This document shows positions 25,648 through 42,535 of a DNA stretch of 64,000 nt, piece by piece. Below the pieces are notes generated by a model. The model did not search any database. It was not told the origin of the DNA and worked only from the letters and a program-made list of their open reading frames with translations. How positions within the stretch are numbered: position 1 is the stretch's first letter; each line of letters opens with the position of its first letter. The translations under genes were made by a program, and so were the position numbers. The stretch lies in NCBI RefSeq assembly GCF_020382885.2, contig NC_058504.1:22557545-22621544 (forward strand). The letters are read 5' to 3'. This stretch comes from Scatophagus argus (Eukaryota; Chordata; Actinopteri; Scatophagidae).

Positions 25648-26018
25648 ATATTATATTGGCGGCACGGTGGTGCAGTGGTTAACACTGTTACCTCATAGCA
25701 AGAGGGTTCCAGATTTGAATCCTGGTCTGGGCCCTGCAGAGTTTGCATGTTCTCCCTGTGTCTGCGTGGGTTTTCTCCGGGTACTCCGGCTTCCTCCCAC
25801 AATCCCAAAAACATGCACATTAGGTTATTTAGCGACTCTACATTGTCCCTAGGTGTGAGTGTGTGGTTGTCTGTCTTTGTGTGTCAGCCTTGCAACCAAC
25901 TGGCGATCAGTCCAGGGCGAATCCTGCCTCTTGCTGTAGTCAGCTGGGACAGGCTCCAGCCCCCTTGTGACCCTGACTGATCAGCGGTATAGAAGATGGA
26001 TGGATGGATATTATATTG
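25648..26018 (+). mobile_element. tRNA-like SINE, copy 1, with 11-bp target-site duplications
   Basis: The 5' end 'ggcggcacggtggtgcagtg' contains an A-box-like pol III element. The body has 'tttgcatgttctccctgtg', 'gggttttctccgggtactcc' and 'ggcttcctcccacaatcc', and the 3' end is a (GGAT)n tail. Perfect duplications 'atattatattg' flank it at 25,648-25,658 and 26,008-26,018, proving insertion by target-primed integration. The B-box position reads 'gatttgaatcc', degenerate compared with GGTTCGANTCC, so this copy is probably not transcribed by pol III. It shares its whole length with 54,848-55,210. Confidence 0.9.
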
Positions 26019-26911
26019 TTCTGAGCACTATGGTATCGCCTAGTAAAGCTGTGACCACCGGGAATGTGATCAAATACAAATCCTTTATTGAATCTCTTCA
26101 GGTTTAGCCCACTACATTTTTGTTGCTGTTACACAAGGTTCCTTGGCAGCTCTACAACTGCGGCTTACACACAGGCAAACAGCCAGGATTGGATCTGATG
26201 TGGACGGTTCACCAAGATTTCAGACATGGTTTAAAATATTTGAATCCAGTTATTTTGGCACATCTGAAACATGTGTCTCAAGTCTGGCGTTAGCAACTCA
26301 CATCAGATGTGTGTCAGGTTTGCTAATGAAATGTCCTATTTGGAGAAGTGCTCTTTTTGAACTTTGGGGACAGCAGGGCTATCTGATTCCCTCAATCTAA
26401 TCAAGTCCAAGCCTCAGCTCGCCTCAGCTGTTTTTTGATTGTTTGTTTGTTTTGTTTTGTTTACTCAGAGAGATCAAAATAATAAGCCCTTTGGAATTAG
26501 AAGCAGAGCTGTTACAGCCATTTGCACAATAAACTATTTGACTGATTTCAAAAATAAGACCACTTCAGGAATAAAAAGGTGAGTGAGCCATTTCACCAAA
26601 CTTATTGACGTTATTAATAAAAAAGAGATTACCCTTTCCGACTTTAAGCTTACATTCTGCTACATCCTGAGCTGAGGAGCAAGTTCATTTATCTGAATCT
26701 GGACCTCGATGCAAATCTCATCTCCACTTATAAATTATTGATACGGTCTGTGCATGAAAGAGCAGCTGACCCCAAAAAGTCTGAATGTCATTGGTGTTAA
26801 TGAGAAATGCACTTTCGAGTGTCTGGAGAGATGACATACTGTGGGCGTCACATCAAAGCCAAGCAGAGAGCATCAGGGCTTGATCTCATTTGCAAAGTTT
26901 AGGTTTTCAAA

Positions 26912-26991
<80 letters not shown>

Positions 26992-28050
26992 GTGTGTGTG
27001 TGTTGCTTGTGCCATTTCCATGTGATTTTCATGCACAAGTTTATGTGGAAGTCACATTATATAGGATTAGTGTCCACTGATGGACTTTGCAACCCGTACT
27101 ATGCTTCATTCTCTGATTGAGACTTTACTTTAACATCTAACTCTGACATGACAACTGCATGGCAGCTATTACTGTACTGTTAACAGTTAGCAGTGTCCCA
27201 AATTAACTTTTCAAGTCACAGGTTTAAGTTATAAAATTTCACTGGTGAAAATGTGTACATGCCTGTTGAACAAGGATATTGTGTAGTTTGCTGATAACAA
27301 CAACATTTTTTTAAAAACCTTCATGTAGAACTGAATGGGATTTTGTCATAATTTTGGTATGTGTTTCTTTAAAAGCTGTAGTGAAAGAACAAGAACGTGA
27401 TGACTGATGTGGCCAATGTGCTTCAACAAAAGAAAATAAGGACAAAAAATAGAAACTCTAGCATTGATTTCAGAGTTGAATGCACCAACCCATTACTGAC
27501 ACTAAAATGGGACTTTTGGGGATTACAGGATAACCTAACATGCCAAACGAAAACTCTACTTGCCTTAAGCACTTGATTGGTGTTAATTTCAGACAGCGGT
27601 ACAGAGATATGACACTGAAGGCCGCTGTTCCAGTCAAAATCCATACCTTAGGGCATATTCATACTGATTAAACCTCCCACCCCTCCTGAGAATATTGTTT
27701 GACTGGAATCTCTCAGGCCAAAGTGCTGAGACACTTAAGCACCAGGCTGTGATATTCTGCCTTTTACAGACCAGCTCTCAGTCAGTTTCAGGACTCAGAC
27801 AGCAAATGAACACAGCAAGGCTGAGCTGCACTCTGTGGATCTCAACCAAGTTCAAAATCCACATCTGTTCACAAATTGAAAGAAACAGTGAGTGGATTTT
27901 AAGTTGTGCTGTGACATACTGTGCAACAATTAGGGGAGAAATTTTAAAAAAGGTAGTGGTAATTGTGGCATGAATTCATTTAAGAGTGACTGAGTCTGGT
28001 CACATTAGTGATAAAGAGTATTCAGGTTCACTAAACTCTCCCTGGAGAAG
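26019..28050. other. Intergenic with a long GT microsatellite
   Basis: Apart from the GT array at 26,913-27,003 I see no repeat or exon. The Cys-Val open frames here are artefacts of that array. Confidence 0.4.
26913..27003. repeat. (GT)n microsatellite, about 91 bp
   Basis: The longest dinucleotide array in the window, about 45 GT units with a single GC interruption near 26,987. It is likely highly length-polymorphic and able to adopt Z-DNA. Confidence 0.98.
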
Positions 28051-28110
28051 CAAGATAAGATAAAAATAACTTTATTGATCCCTGAGGATGAAGAATCTCA
28101 CCACAGGAAT
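28051..28110 (-). mobile_element. LINE 3'-tail fragment (family B)
   Basis: 'agataagataaaaataactt' followed by 'tattgatccctgagga' is the inverted 3' end of a fish LINE family with a (TTATC)n tail. The same start is seen at 36,626 ('agataagataagaa', then 'atttgtcccacaaagggg') and, with a different tail, at 52,035 ('actttattgatccc'). Confidence 0.55.
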
Positions 28111-28367
28111 AGAAATGTGACTTCATGAAGAAAAGATCTAAAGATACAAGAAATAATGAAAACGCAATAAGAGAATATATATATAAAGAATGCAATAAAG
28201 TGGAAAATATATTAAAGATCTGCCTGATTTTTAATAACTGCAGGGGGAATAACTAAATGCAATGGGCTGATGTCATGTTAACCCGTCTGAGAAACAGGGT
28301 TAGTTCATAAGGGAGACAGAGGATAGAGAGAGCTTATGTGTTCATGTTTCCAGGGATAACAAAAATC

Positions 28368-28460
28368 TGTTAGTCAGTCAGTCCACCACTTTGGTCCACA
28401 CTGAAATATCTCAAAAGAATACATCAGAATTTGATCCACTCTCTTTGATAACATTTGGAA
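28368..28460 (+). repeat. Possible dispersed fish repeat fragment
   Basis: The phrase 'gtccaccactttggtccaca' followed by 'ctgaaatatctcaa' is familiar from a common teleost interspersed repeat. It is short, decayed and present only once here, so the call is weak. Confidence 0.35.
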
Positions 28461-29622
28461 CGTCTAGAAGAGCCTCTCGATTAAATCATTTTAAACTAAA
28501 CTAAACATGATGTGACAGACATATTAACTGTGGTCACAGCACACAGCTGTACGAGATCTGCTTTCGAGTCTTATCGGCTCTCCAGTGCCGGGCTGTGTGG
28601 GTCTGGGTGTTACATAAGCTTTGGAAACACCTCTGCTCTCTTCATCCAATCCTTCCATTTTTCTCAGCCACAAAAGACATTTAATGTTGCATAATCTCTC
28701 CCTGTGACCGAGCCTGAGGATATTTTCTTCTCTTACGCCTCTTCTCAGAAATAAATCAGGAAAATGGGATTGATAATGATTTTCAGAATAAATACTGACT
28801 AAAAGAAACGTATATAGAGAGACAGTTTGTGCATGCGTGTTTTCAGTCTCCAGCTAAAGAGATTTTGTACAGCTCACTGCAAAGGTATACAGGCCGTAAA
28901 GGAAGCACTGACTATGAAAAGAGCACAAAGTAGATAAACTGATGCATTTTTAACAAGGAGGTGTGATCATTTTAAAAAGTCACATTATAGCTGAAAAAGC
29001 AGCTCACACAAACATCTTGTACTTAATGTTTCAACTAGGACTAAGTGTGCATTAGCCTAGTCCTCAAGGACAGGACAGAGCGGTATGAATGAAACTGTAA
29101 GAACATCCACTTAATGAGCGTGTAACAAAACTTTAAGCTTTCTGAAGCCTTGCTGTTCATGCTGGAGTTAACCCTCACAGATCACACAGTACAAAGCGAA
29201 CACACCATCCACTGTGACTTTCCTTTGATAAAATAGTGTGTTATATGTTTACTTGAATTAAATATCACTGACTTTAATTAAACTGAGAAAGCACAGAAAT
29301 AAATTATATATATGTTGTATATATAATGCAGCAAATACAACATTTTCTGTAACACAGAGTTAGAAATCATTGTTTCAATCAGCTTTGGAGACAACATTTA
29401 CGTTTGTGGTGGTACAGTGTGAGATCACGTCGGGCTGACCAATGTCTGCAGCCTCCCCGTCTGCATCAGGCAGCTGTGGACGATAAAAGCTTAAGATGCT
29501 GCAGCGGGCGTGTTTTCTTTCTCCTCACGTCCTACTGATCGGGCCTCCCTTTGAAGCTCAGCGGAGGAGGGGAGAGACTGACGGATGCTCACACCTCGCT
29601 CCACTGCTTCAAACTCCAGTAT

Positions 29623-29658
<36 letters not shown>

Positions 29659-30026
29659 ACTTATCTGAGTGCCTGAGAAAAATTGAAAAATTTGCATCTG
29701 TGTGGATGTGTCCATGTTTTTGTTCACAGATGTTTTTCTCTGCCTCAGTGAGCATTCCTTCTTGAGAATACAGTCAGCCCCTGATTCTTACACTTGTGTT
29801 TTAGCCTAATATGAAGCCATGTGCTGATAGAGAATGAAAAAATGAAAAATGATCTTTATGGCCTTGTTAATGAACAAGGTTGAACAGGTTGTTGAGCTAA
29901 GCTGTATGGAGCTGTATTTTTCCCTTGTGGGACACTGGGTAGTTTTATCTTGTCTGGTTGTTATCAATAAAGAAAATCTGGAGAGGAGATTCACTCTTTG
30001 GCAGAACTGCTCATGACTCATAGATA
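28461..30026. other. Intergenic with a GT microsatellite
   Basis: A GT array lies at 29,626-29,657. The stretch 29,400-29,600 is somewhat GC-richer, with 'gataaaagctt', but no transcript is supported. Confidence 0.4.
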
Positions 30027-30365
30027 TACACCATATTGACAAAATTATCCAACTTTCCAACTTTGTGGCAACAGTTTGCAGAAGACCCTTTTCTGTGCCT
30101 CAGTGCACAAAGCAAGGTCCATGAGTTTGGTGTGAGTTTGTGAACAAGGCCTTTTCGTCCAACATCAGTGTCTGACATCACAAATGCTCTATTGCATGAA
30201 TGTGCAAAAAGTCCCACAGAAACACTCCAAAATCTTATGGAACACCTTCCCAGAAAACTGGAACCCATTATAGTTGCAAAGCTGTCTATGTATTTAGAAT
30301 GCAATGTCATTGAAGTCCCTGTCAGTGCTATGACCATGTCCCAATACTTTTGTCTGTATAGTGTA
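30027..30365 (+). mobile_element. Internally deleted Tc1/mariner-like DNA transposon
   Basis: The ends are inverted: 30,027-30,050 matches the reverse complement of 30,342-30,365 at 18 of 24 positions, including 'gacaaaa' and 'tacac'. TA dinucleotides sit at both outer edges, as expected for Tc1/mariner insertion. In between, about 30,151-30,283 translates to a decayed C-terminal piece of a Tc1-like transposase (phrases SVSDITNALL and LPRKLEPIIVAK). The DDE catalytic part is gone, so the element is dead unless mobilised in trans. Confidence 0.8.
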
Positions 30366-33300
30366 CGTAACCAGTGACAGAGGGTCCTAAATATTGCTTT
30401 AGTAGTGAGGAAACAAACCAAAAACCGGTCAGGAGCCAGTCAGGAACCTCTGATTTTTAAACATTTGTGTATTGGAATAACATATAAAAAATTAAAGCAA
30501 TCTGTTTTCTGTGGTCAAACAAGACAAAAACAAAGGGACCAACAGTTTTATGCTTTTTAAGCAGCATTAATATAGGTAATGAAGATATTATTAAAGATAA
30601 TAATGCCTGTAATATTTCTTAAGGAGGGCATAAGAAGAGGGAAAATTTACATTTGTATTTCTCATCATGCATGTGGCCTTTAAGTATTGCATGTGCATAC
30701 AGAATACATCCATCGTATTATCCCTGATTAATATTATGTGCTGCAAATATATGGCAGGGACATTATTAATTCTGACAGGTTTTCTCTGACCTTTCCTTTA
30801 CAATGAGAATGTGTATGAGTGTGAATGAGTAGAACAACTTGGTAACGAATTTTAAATTTGGAGGCATGTGTTTCTGGATGATGTCGAAATTGAAAATGGT
30901 ACCAATGTAGTGTGTATTCTTGGTACGAACATTCCTGTGAATTATAGACAGTTTCATTGTATTCAGTGCAGCACCTAAGAAATACAAAAACAAACATACT
31001 TTAGCTCTCTAGTGCTTAAAGTCTTTTCACCTTCACAGTAAATTAATGTCTTGAATTGTGCTCATATAAGAAAGGGTTGTCCAGCTCTCATTACCAGGAT
31101 GTGACCTTTCTCTTACCTTCATTCAACTGTGACAGCCAGGCCCATTCCTATAGAGACAAAATGCCACTGAAAAAGTAATATAACACGGAGTGGTGCTATA
31201 AGACAGATGAGGAGAGGCAGTGACATTTCACATTTCTTGTTCCATTTCTGCAGTCGCCCCCTGTGAAGAACCCACAAGTGATTTTCAGCCCGACCAAATA
31301 TTTGAAAAGGACCTACGCATGCCAGTCCTGTCTCCAAAGATGACAACTGCCACGGGGATCGGTGACAGTCTGCAGCCCATTATTTCAGTTTGAAGCCGAG
31401 TCTATGCTGGGACATCTTCTGTGGCACAATGAAAATAGCCTCAATCAGCAAAGAATGAAATGTCAAGGACCTCCTTTCAGAACCAAGGGAGTCTTGAAGG
31501 CCAAGTGGACATTTGACATGTATGCTAACATGCTGCAAAAAAGCTGTGTACTTCAAGAAGGGACCAACAAATTTGAAGAATAAGGCTAAATTTCCACTGA
31601 GACATTACATGGCTGTATTTTAGATTTTTCGACTAAAGAGGATCAGTCGATTAGCTTGTATGTACTGTGCATTTCTCATGAAGTGCACTTGTGTCTTTGT
31701 TTGAGTGCTTATTTCCCATCAACTAGCTTTGTTCCACTCCAACAGTATGTGTTAATTAAACCACCACGGATGAATTTATTCTATTATTGGATTGTCTCTG
31801 CTTGTGACTATCCCAAATGTGTGTGAGTCCCCTTGCGCTTCATGCACTGGCACAGCTCAGTGCAGTGTGTTGGGACTATACAGGAGAAAACAATACGATG
31901 GTAATCCTTAACAAAAGACAGGAAAATTGGACCTGAATATGTTGCCCTCTTCCCCTTAGGACTGCGCTCCCTTCAGCAGGGACTGACACAAGATGGATTT
32001 ACTTATTATCGTGCCTGTGCATGCCAATGAGCGAAATGCAGGAAAATCAATAACTCCCCTGGAAGAGTGTGAGGGCCATACAAATGCATGGTCAAGCCAG
32101 GCTACAAACGAGGCAAAAACAAGGAGATAGGGCTAAGTATCTGCCATGTAAATTATTAGAAAGTTATTAAGAAAATTACCATGTTAATTAACAGCAAATA
32201 GCCTCCCTTTGTCTTCTATTTTTTGCACAATAACCTCATTTCAACCTGCTGGATCTGTCTACAGTGAGCTCTGCTGAATGGTTTTCTAAACACTGTAAGG
32301 TTTTAATCGTGAGCCTCAATAGAATGATCAGAGTCTTTTTGTAGCTCTGCACCTTGGAGGATTTATAGTGTGTCATATAAATTATGTGTTTCTCTAGAGG
32401 TTAAAGAAGGTTCTCAGTTTGATTCTTGAGTCTGGTTGCCACCACCAAGGAGGACATGACAGATTCTGAAATCTGATTGGTTAAAGAAACAGTCAATGGC
32501 TAATATAATCTGAATTGCGGGCCAGCACTACTGATTCTGAAGGCTCTGGGCAGATTAGACTGACATGGCAACACATAGAGGCTGAAATAGGACAAAAATC
32601 AAACATCCACATACACGTACTGGAAGCATTGCAGCCAAGAGAAATGCTTGAAATGAAGAGAATAAACTGTTGAGAATAAATTAATACAATTTCATGGAAC
32701 AAATATTAGAATATAGGTTGTAAATGCAGGTCAGTCCTTCTGATAGTGTTTAGGGCAGCAGAGAAGGCCTTGCTGGCCCTGACGGCCCGCCACTGGTAGG
32801 ATCAGAGAACTTGCACATTTGGTCAGCCAGAGTGGGCTATGATGACAGATTTTTCACCTCACTTTTGAGTGCAGCCATTTGGAGCAGGTGTGAAAACTAA
32901 AATATGTGGCCACATTAAGAAGCCAGTCAGCATAATCAGGCTATTTTTGCAGCCTCTCAAAGAGTCAGAGACTTTCAGCTATTGCTGTTTCTCAACCCTT
33001 GAGTCCTGAAACTGGTCTTTCTTTCTTTCTACCTCTTTCTACCTTTCTACCTCCTATTGTGCCTTCAACAACTAAACATTGGCTTATATTTCACACCTCA
33101 AAGCTCATCACAGACATTGTGACCCTCCAAAAAGCCTCCAAAGCATGTGTTTCATCTTCACTCCAGCTGAAAAGATTCTGCTATATTACATGAATGTCCA
33201 GAAAGCCCTCCAGTGAATTCCCCTAACAACCATACAACAAGGGCACCTCAAGTTGCCGATGTCAGACTTACACAAATGCAGGAGCTGGAACAAGCAGAGA

Positions 33301-35922
33301 TAGACCAGTAATTGAAAAGAGAGAGCTTACCCCACTCAGAACGATCCACTTGTGTCAGCACTTTGTCTGTGCTTTTTTCCTGTAAATACAACCAGCCCCG
33401 GGAGCTTTTCTGCTGAGGGGAGGCAACAGCATTCACCCAGTAAGTGGATGTTCTCTGTTTACATTGTCAAGGGTAGAAAAGTGTCTTATCACGACTGCAC
33501 AGGGACTAACATATATCACTTCACATGTGTGCTGCCTGCCAACACCGTCCCTTTCCAGCTCTGAGCTTTATCACCTTGATGACCCTTCATTCATTGCCTT
33601 CCAATGCAACATGCAATGGCATGAATGAACTCAATTCTATGTCTTTGTATGGGTTTGTGCACTTCCTCTCCAGGAAAATGAATCCAGCTCTGCAGCTAGG
33701 AAGTTTCCTGTTTTTGTGTCAAGACTTAGAACATCAATAAACCGTTATGGCTAATGTATCCATTGAGAATAGTCGACATGCCAATAGGCTACTCCACTGG
33801 GAGGATAACCCCCCCCTCTCTGATACTGCCACCCCCATTACCAATACCTCTCTCACACACACAAACACACACAACCTCCACCCACCACCACTCATGACTT
33901 GAGGACAGACTGACTGAAGTCAGTCATTAGCGAGGAGCTGTGAGTAGCTCCTTGGCAGCAAATTAATGGACCTTTGCTCGTTGTGTTCGTCCCGTGGGTA
34001 CACTCAAGGGCAAGGGTCTTAAAGAGACATCAACAAAACCAAACAAAGCAATGACGCTTTGTCGTCTGATTTAGCTTTAGTCTCTTTTAGTGTCATTTTT
34101 AGCTTGAGATGTTCTCTGCATGAGTTGATCAAAATGAGCAGAGTATGGAAATACAAATTTAACCCTCCTCCATGCAAGTTCACATAAAAGAGATACAAAC
34201 AGGAATAGTACAACGGATGGGTGGATGTCTTCACCTTCAAGTCCAGCAAATCAGATTTCAGTTTCCAGTTCATGCTAAGTTTAGACTGGTCTGTCTTCCG
34301 GCAACTCGCTTGCACCAGAGCAGCAATAGCATTGTGATCTGATGCTTACAATGACCTAGAAGATGAGATGCAAAAAGGAAAGGGTGTTACAAAAGGTTGG
34401 TGTGTGACGACTTGGGAAGGGAACATGTTGAAAAGGAGGGAGAAAGGGGTAAAGCATTCAAAGAATCATCACAAAGTTCCACACACAAATTAAACAAAAC
34501 TAAAAGAAAATAGTCATTACTATCACACTTTCTGTCATGTCTGTGACAAAACCCACATCCCATCACACAGGTGGTCCTAAAACCGACACGAGTCAGATTT
34601 TTTTACAATACGACTTCAGTCTGAGCAGCCATATTGGAATACATGCAACTTTTGCTCACTCACCTGAATGTCTTGTGAAATCTGTTTCTGTGAAGACTGG
34701 CTGGCCTGGATCCAGCTGTTTGCTCCACAAAAAACCTTAATTAATAATTTGACTCTGTTTCTCCTCATCTTCATCCTTGTCCACATGAGAATTCGATGAC
34801 TTCTGCCGTGCATCAGCTCATTAGGGCAAACCATAAACACTGACTTCAGCCGCCTCCATATATTCTTACATGCAACAGAATGCTGCATGTGACGTCTTGT
34901 TAGCATTTTTCATGACCAATTCACACTGGAATCAGATTTTTTTTTTCCACATTTAAAATAATTTGGGGGGAAATGTCAGATCTGAGCAATAAATCTGAAC
35001 TGAACACAGCTTTTGTATTGACAGAGTTTTCTGCAAAGCCTTTGCTTTCCTATTGCCTCCATTATTTCATTACTTCATCTTTTCATTAATTTCATTCATT
35101 TATTCTTATGTTTGCTGAAGAGCATTTCTTAAAGTGAACACAATCTAGTGATGGAACAACTGTGTACATTTATGTCAAGGTACACTGCAAATCCAGAGTC
35201 AAAATTTAGAAAGCAGGGCAGCTGTCTGATGTCACAATAAAAGTGGGACTTCCTGTCACAGGATCCTATCCAGATCAGACTGTGTGTTCTCCCTTGCTGA
35301 AAAATGACATGTTATGACATATCCAACCCCGCATGAATACTCTTCCTCACCCTCATCATCCTCACCCTCTCCCTCACTCTGAGTTGTCCCCTATTCATCT
35401 CCTAAACGAGTTGCCCTTGGCTCGGTGCTTTGATTTGTTTTTATTGTCAGAGCTGTGAGTATTCAGTGTGCCCAAGTGGTCATTTCAGTTTAGCATTTTA
35501 AATCGTTTCCATGAGAACACAAGGGATTGTGAGGATTGTACCAGAAATGCAGAATTGTCTGTGGTGTTTTGCAAAACTGTGATTCAGAGGCAATGAATTA
35601 TAGATAAATGTTTTTATTTTGAAGAATAGAATGAATTTCTGGATTTGGTCATTTGGTCCAGAGTGTCAAAATTACACACAGTCAAAGCACTTTCTCTTTT
35701 GCTTTCTGCCTTGGAAACATTGGGGAAAACTTAGCTGTGAAATGTTTCATGTCAGTCATTAATTCATAACATCACCTCCATCACTTAGTTTCCTCCCTGA
35801 CAGTCCAATGCTGAATTCCTTTGTGGTGGTAATGTGCCCTAATTATGATGGAGACGGGTAACTTTACTGCACACCGAGAAAGGCACTTCACATAAATTTT
35901 GAATTTTCTTTGTTTTTCTCAG
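30366..35922. other. Intergenic, no gene recognised
   Basis: About 5.5 kb without microsatellites of note. The stretch 31,930-32,280 is complex and repeat-free and could be conserved noncoding DNA. Short open frames at 31.1-31.6, 33.3-33.7, 34.0-34.3 and 34.6-34.9 kb have no splice context or family resemblance. Confidence 0.35.
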
Positions 35923-35995
35923 AAAGATGAAGTGATTGCATTACAGCCTTTTGTGTCGCTGTCATTTCTCCACCGCGGTGGCGTCTCCCTCACTG
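35923..35995 (+). other. Candidate orphan exon (73 bp)
   Basis: A strong acceptor ('tttgtttttctcag', ending at 35,922) and a strong donor ('gtaagc', starting at 35,996) bracket 73 bases that stay open in one frame (reading KDEVIALQPFV...). The frame resembles no protein I know, and I see no partner exons nearby. It could belong to a noncoding RNA, a 5' exon of a neighbouring gene, or be chance. Confidence 0.25.
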
Positions 35996-36625
35996 GTAAG
36001 CACTCTGCAAACAGCCTCTGCTTTGTCATGCCAGAAGACAGCAAAATTATATTGACATCTTTCCTCTGCTCTTATGTTAATATATTCAAAATGACTGCAG
36101 TGTTATGGCATTGTGAAAACAGTGCTCCTCCCCTCCCTATCTCCCGTGCCTCCCCTCATGTCTTCCCAACATATTTCTCCACCTGCAAAGACAAATGAAA
36201 CCAAAGAGTGTCTGCTGTGTTCCTGGTGCCAGACTCATTTCCACTGTGGATGGACATCACAGTGGAATTACGCCACGATTGCCTAAAACGATCAAACAGG
36301 CTACGAGGATCCAGACTGAAGTGGTGCTGCACTGAACATCATCATCATCATAACCTTGAAAGACCTTCACTGGCACAGAGAAGGGAGTCAAGAGGGCCTC
36401 AGAGACATAGCCATGCAGATAGTGCCCTCTGTAGATCAACCAGGGAAAAAACAAAGAATACCATCAAAGCGGACGGGGATGTCTGAGCACACTAATGCTA
36501 TTGAGCATGAAAGGTTCATAACAAACATATTAATAGGGACAAAAACCTATCTGTGCTTTAATTTCATATAGAAGAAAGTACAATTAAACCAATAAAAACA
36601 GTCATTCTGATATATTGTCTTTTTA

Positions 36626-37197
36626 AGATAAGATAAGAAAACCATTATTTGTCCCACAAAGGGGAAATTGCTGCGTTACAACAGCAGGGTACAAGAACAG
36701 CACTGGAATAAGAGTTACAGGATCCGAAATATTTAAGATAATAAGAATAAAAAATATTAAAAAACATAAAATAGCATCTACCTATCTAGAACTCTACTCT
36801 GCTTAAATAATAATTTCTTATGGACAGTGAGTGACTGACAGTGAGTGACTAAAAGTATTGCACATGGTGACCGCAGATGGATGACAGAGCTAACAATGTT
36901 CGTTGTAGAGCCTGACAGCAGCAGGAAAGAAAGAGCTGCGGAATCTCTCCTTCACACAGCGAGGGTGAATCAGTGTGTGACTGAAGCTGCTCTCCAGAGG
37001 GGACAGTGTGTCCCTGCAGGGGGTGAGACTCATCGTCCAGCATAGATGTTAGTTTAGCCAGGACCCTTTTGTCCCCCACCCCCTGCACTGAGTCCAGAGG
37101 ACAGCCCAGGACCGAGCTGGACTAATTGATGATCTTGTCCAGCTTCTTCCTCTCCCTCACTGTGATGCTGCTGCTCCAGCAGACCACACCATACATG
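36626..37197 (-). mobile_element. LINE 3' fragment with C-terminal ORF2 remnant (family B)
   Basis: On the minus strand, about 37,197-36,849 translates, across stops and frameshifts, to the region after the reverse transcriptase domain of a fish CR1/Rex1-like LINE. Phrases visible are GDKRVLAKLTSMLDDESHPL and, in other frames, a His/Pro-rich stretch. It is followed by a 3' UTR and ends in a TTATC-type tail at 36,626-36,640. The copy is 5'-truncated and non-functional. The clade assignment is from memory. Confidence 0.65.
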
Positions 37198-37406
37198 ACG
37201 AGTCATTTTTCAACTAATTTCTAGCAGAAAAGTAATCCTGCTTGTGTCTATCAGAGCCTCGTCGAGAACCCTGGACTAATCTCAGATGTACATTAAATAT
37301 GCTAACCACTATGAAGCCCTATTATTGTGACTGGACAACTGGATGGAGTTTAGTTAAACCGAATGTAAATTACATCAAGTGAAACAAATTGGCAAATAAA
37401 GTCACA

Positions 37407-37520
37407 GGTGGAAAACGTGCTCAGATACTTCGCTTAAGTAAAAGTAACAATAGGCTACCAGGGTGTAACTCTTGTTTAAGTGTAAACCCTACACTCAAAA
37501 TTCTGCTTCACTTCAAAATA
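37407..37520 (-). mobile_element. hAT-like MITE remnant upstream of SMU1
   Basis: 'ggtggaaaacgtgctcagat' and 'cgcttaagtaaaagtaacaa' are the terminal motifs of the same teleost element seen at 6,886-7,240 and 63,625-63,800. 'actcaaaattctgcttcact' continues the match. The remnant ends only about 50 bases before the ETS-like promoter site of SMU1. Confidence 0.55.
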
Positions 37521-37570
37521 ATCTACCTCCTGGATACAAAGAGAGTTTTATTTTGAAGCTCCATCCATCT

Positions 37571-37577
37571 ACTTCCG
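37571..37577 (-). promoter_or_regulatory. ETS-type promoter site of SMU1
   Basis: 'acttccg' is the reverse complement of CGGAAGT, the core ETS/GABP site typical of TATA-less housekeeping promoters. It lies 87-93 bases upstream of the SMU1 start codon. No TATA box is visible. That the start site is nearby is inference. Confidence 0.45.
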
Positions 37578-37663
37578 TGTTTGCGTCTCAACATCCTGCG
37601 TGCTTCTTGCCGTTGCTGCACACTACAGAGTGTCTTGTGGCTGCTGTTTTGAAATAAATAACC

Positions 37664-42535
<4,872 letters not shown>

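Noticed and set aside
25659..26007. A true tRNA gene (A and B box-like sequences)
   Set aside because: There is no cloverleaf or anticodon stem; the element is a SINE with target duplications and a GGAT tail.
26841..27120. Cys-Val repeat proteins
   Set aside because: Pure translations of the GT microsatellite; the same holds for the His-Thr frames at 9.2-9.5 kb.
36849..37088. 79-codon minus-strand frame as a small gene
   Set aside because: It is the decayed C-terminal end of a LINE ORF2, followed by the element's 3' tail.
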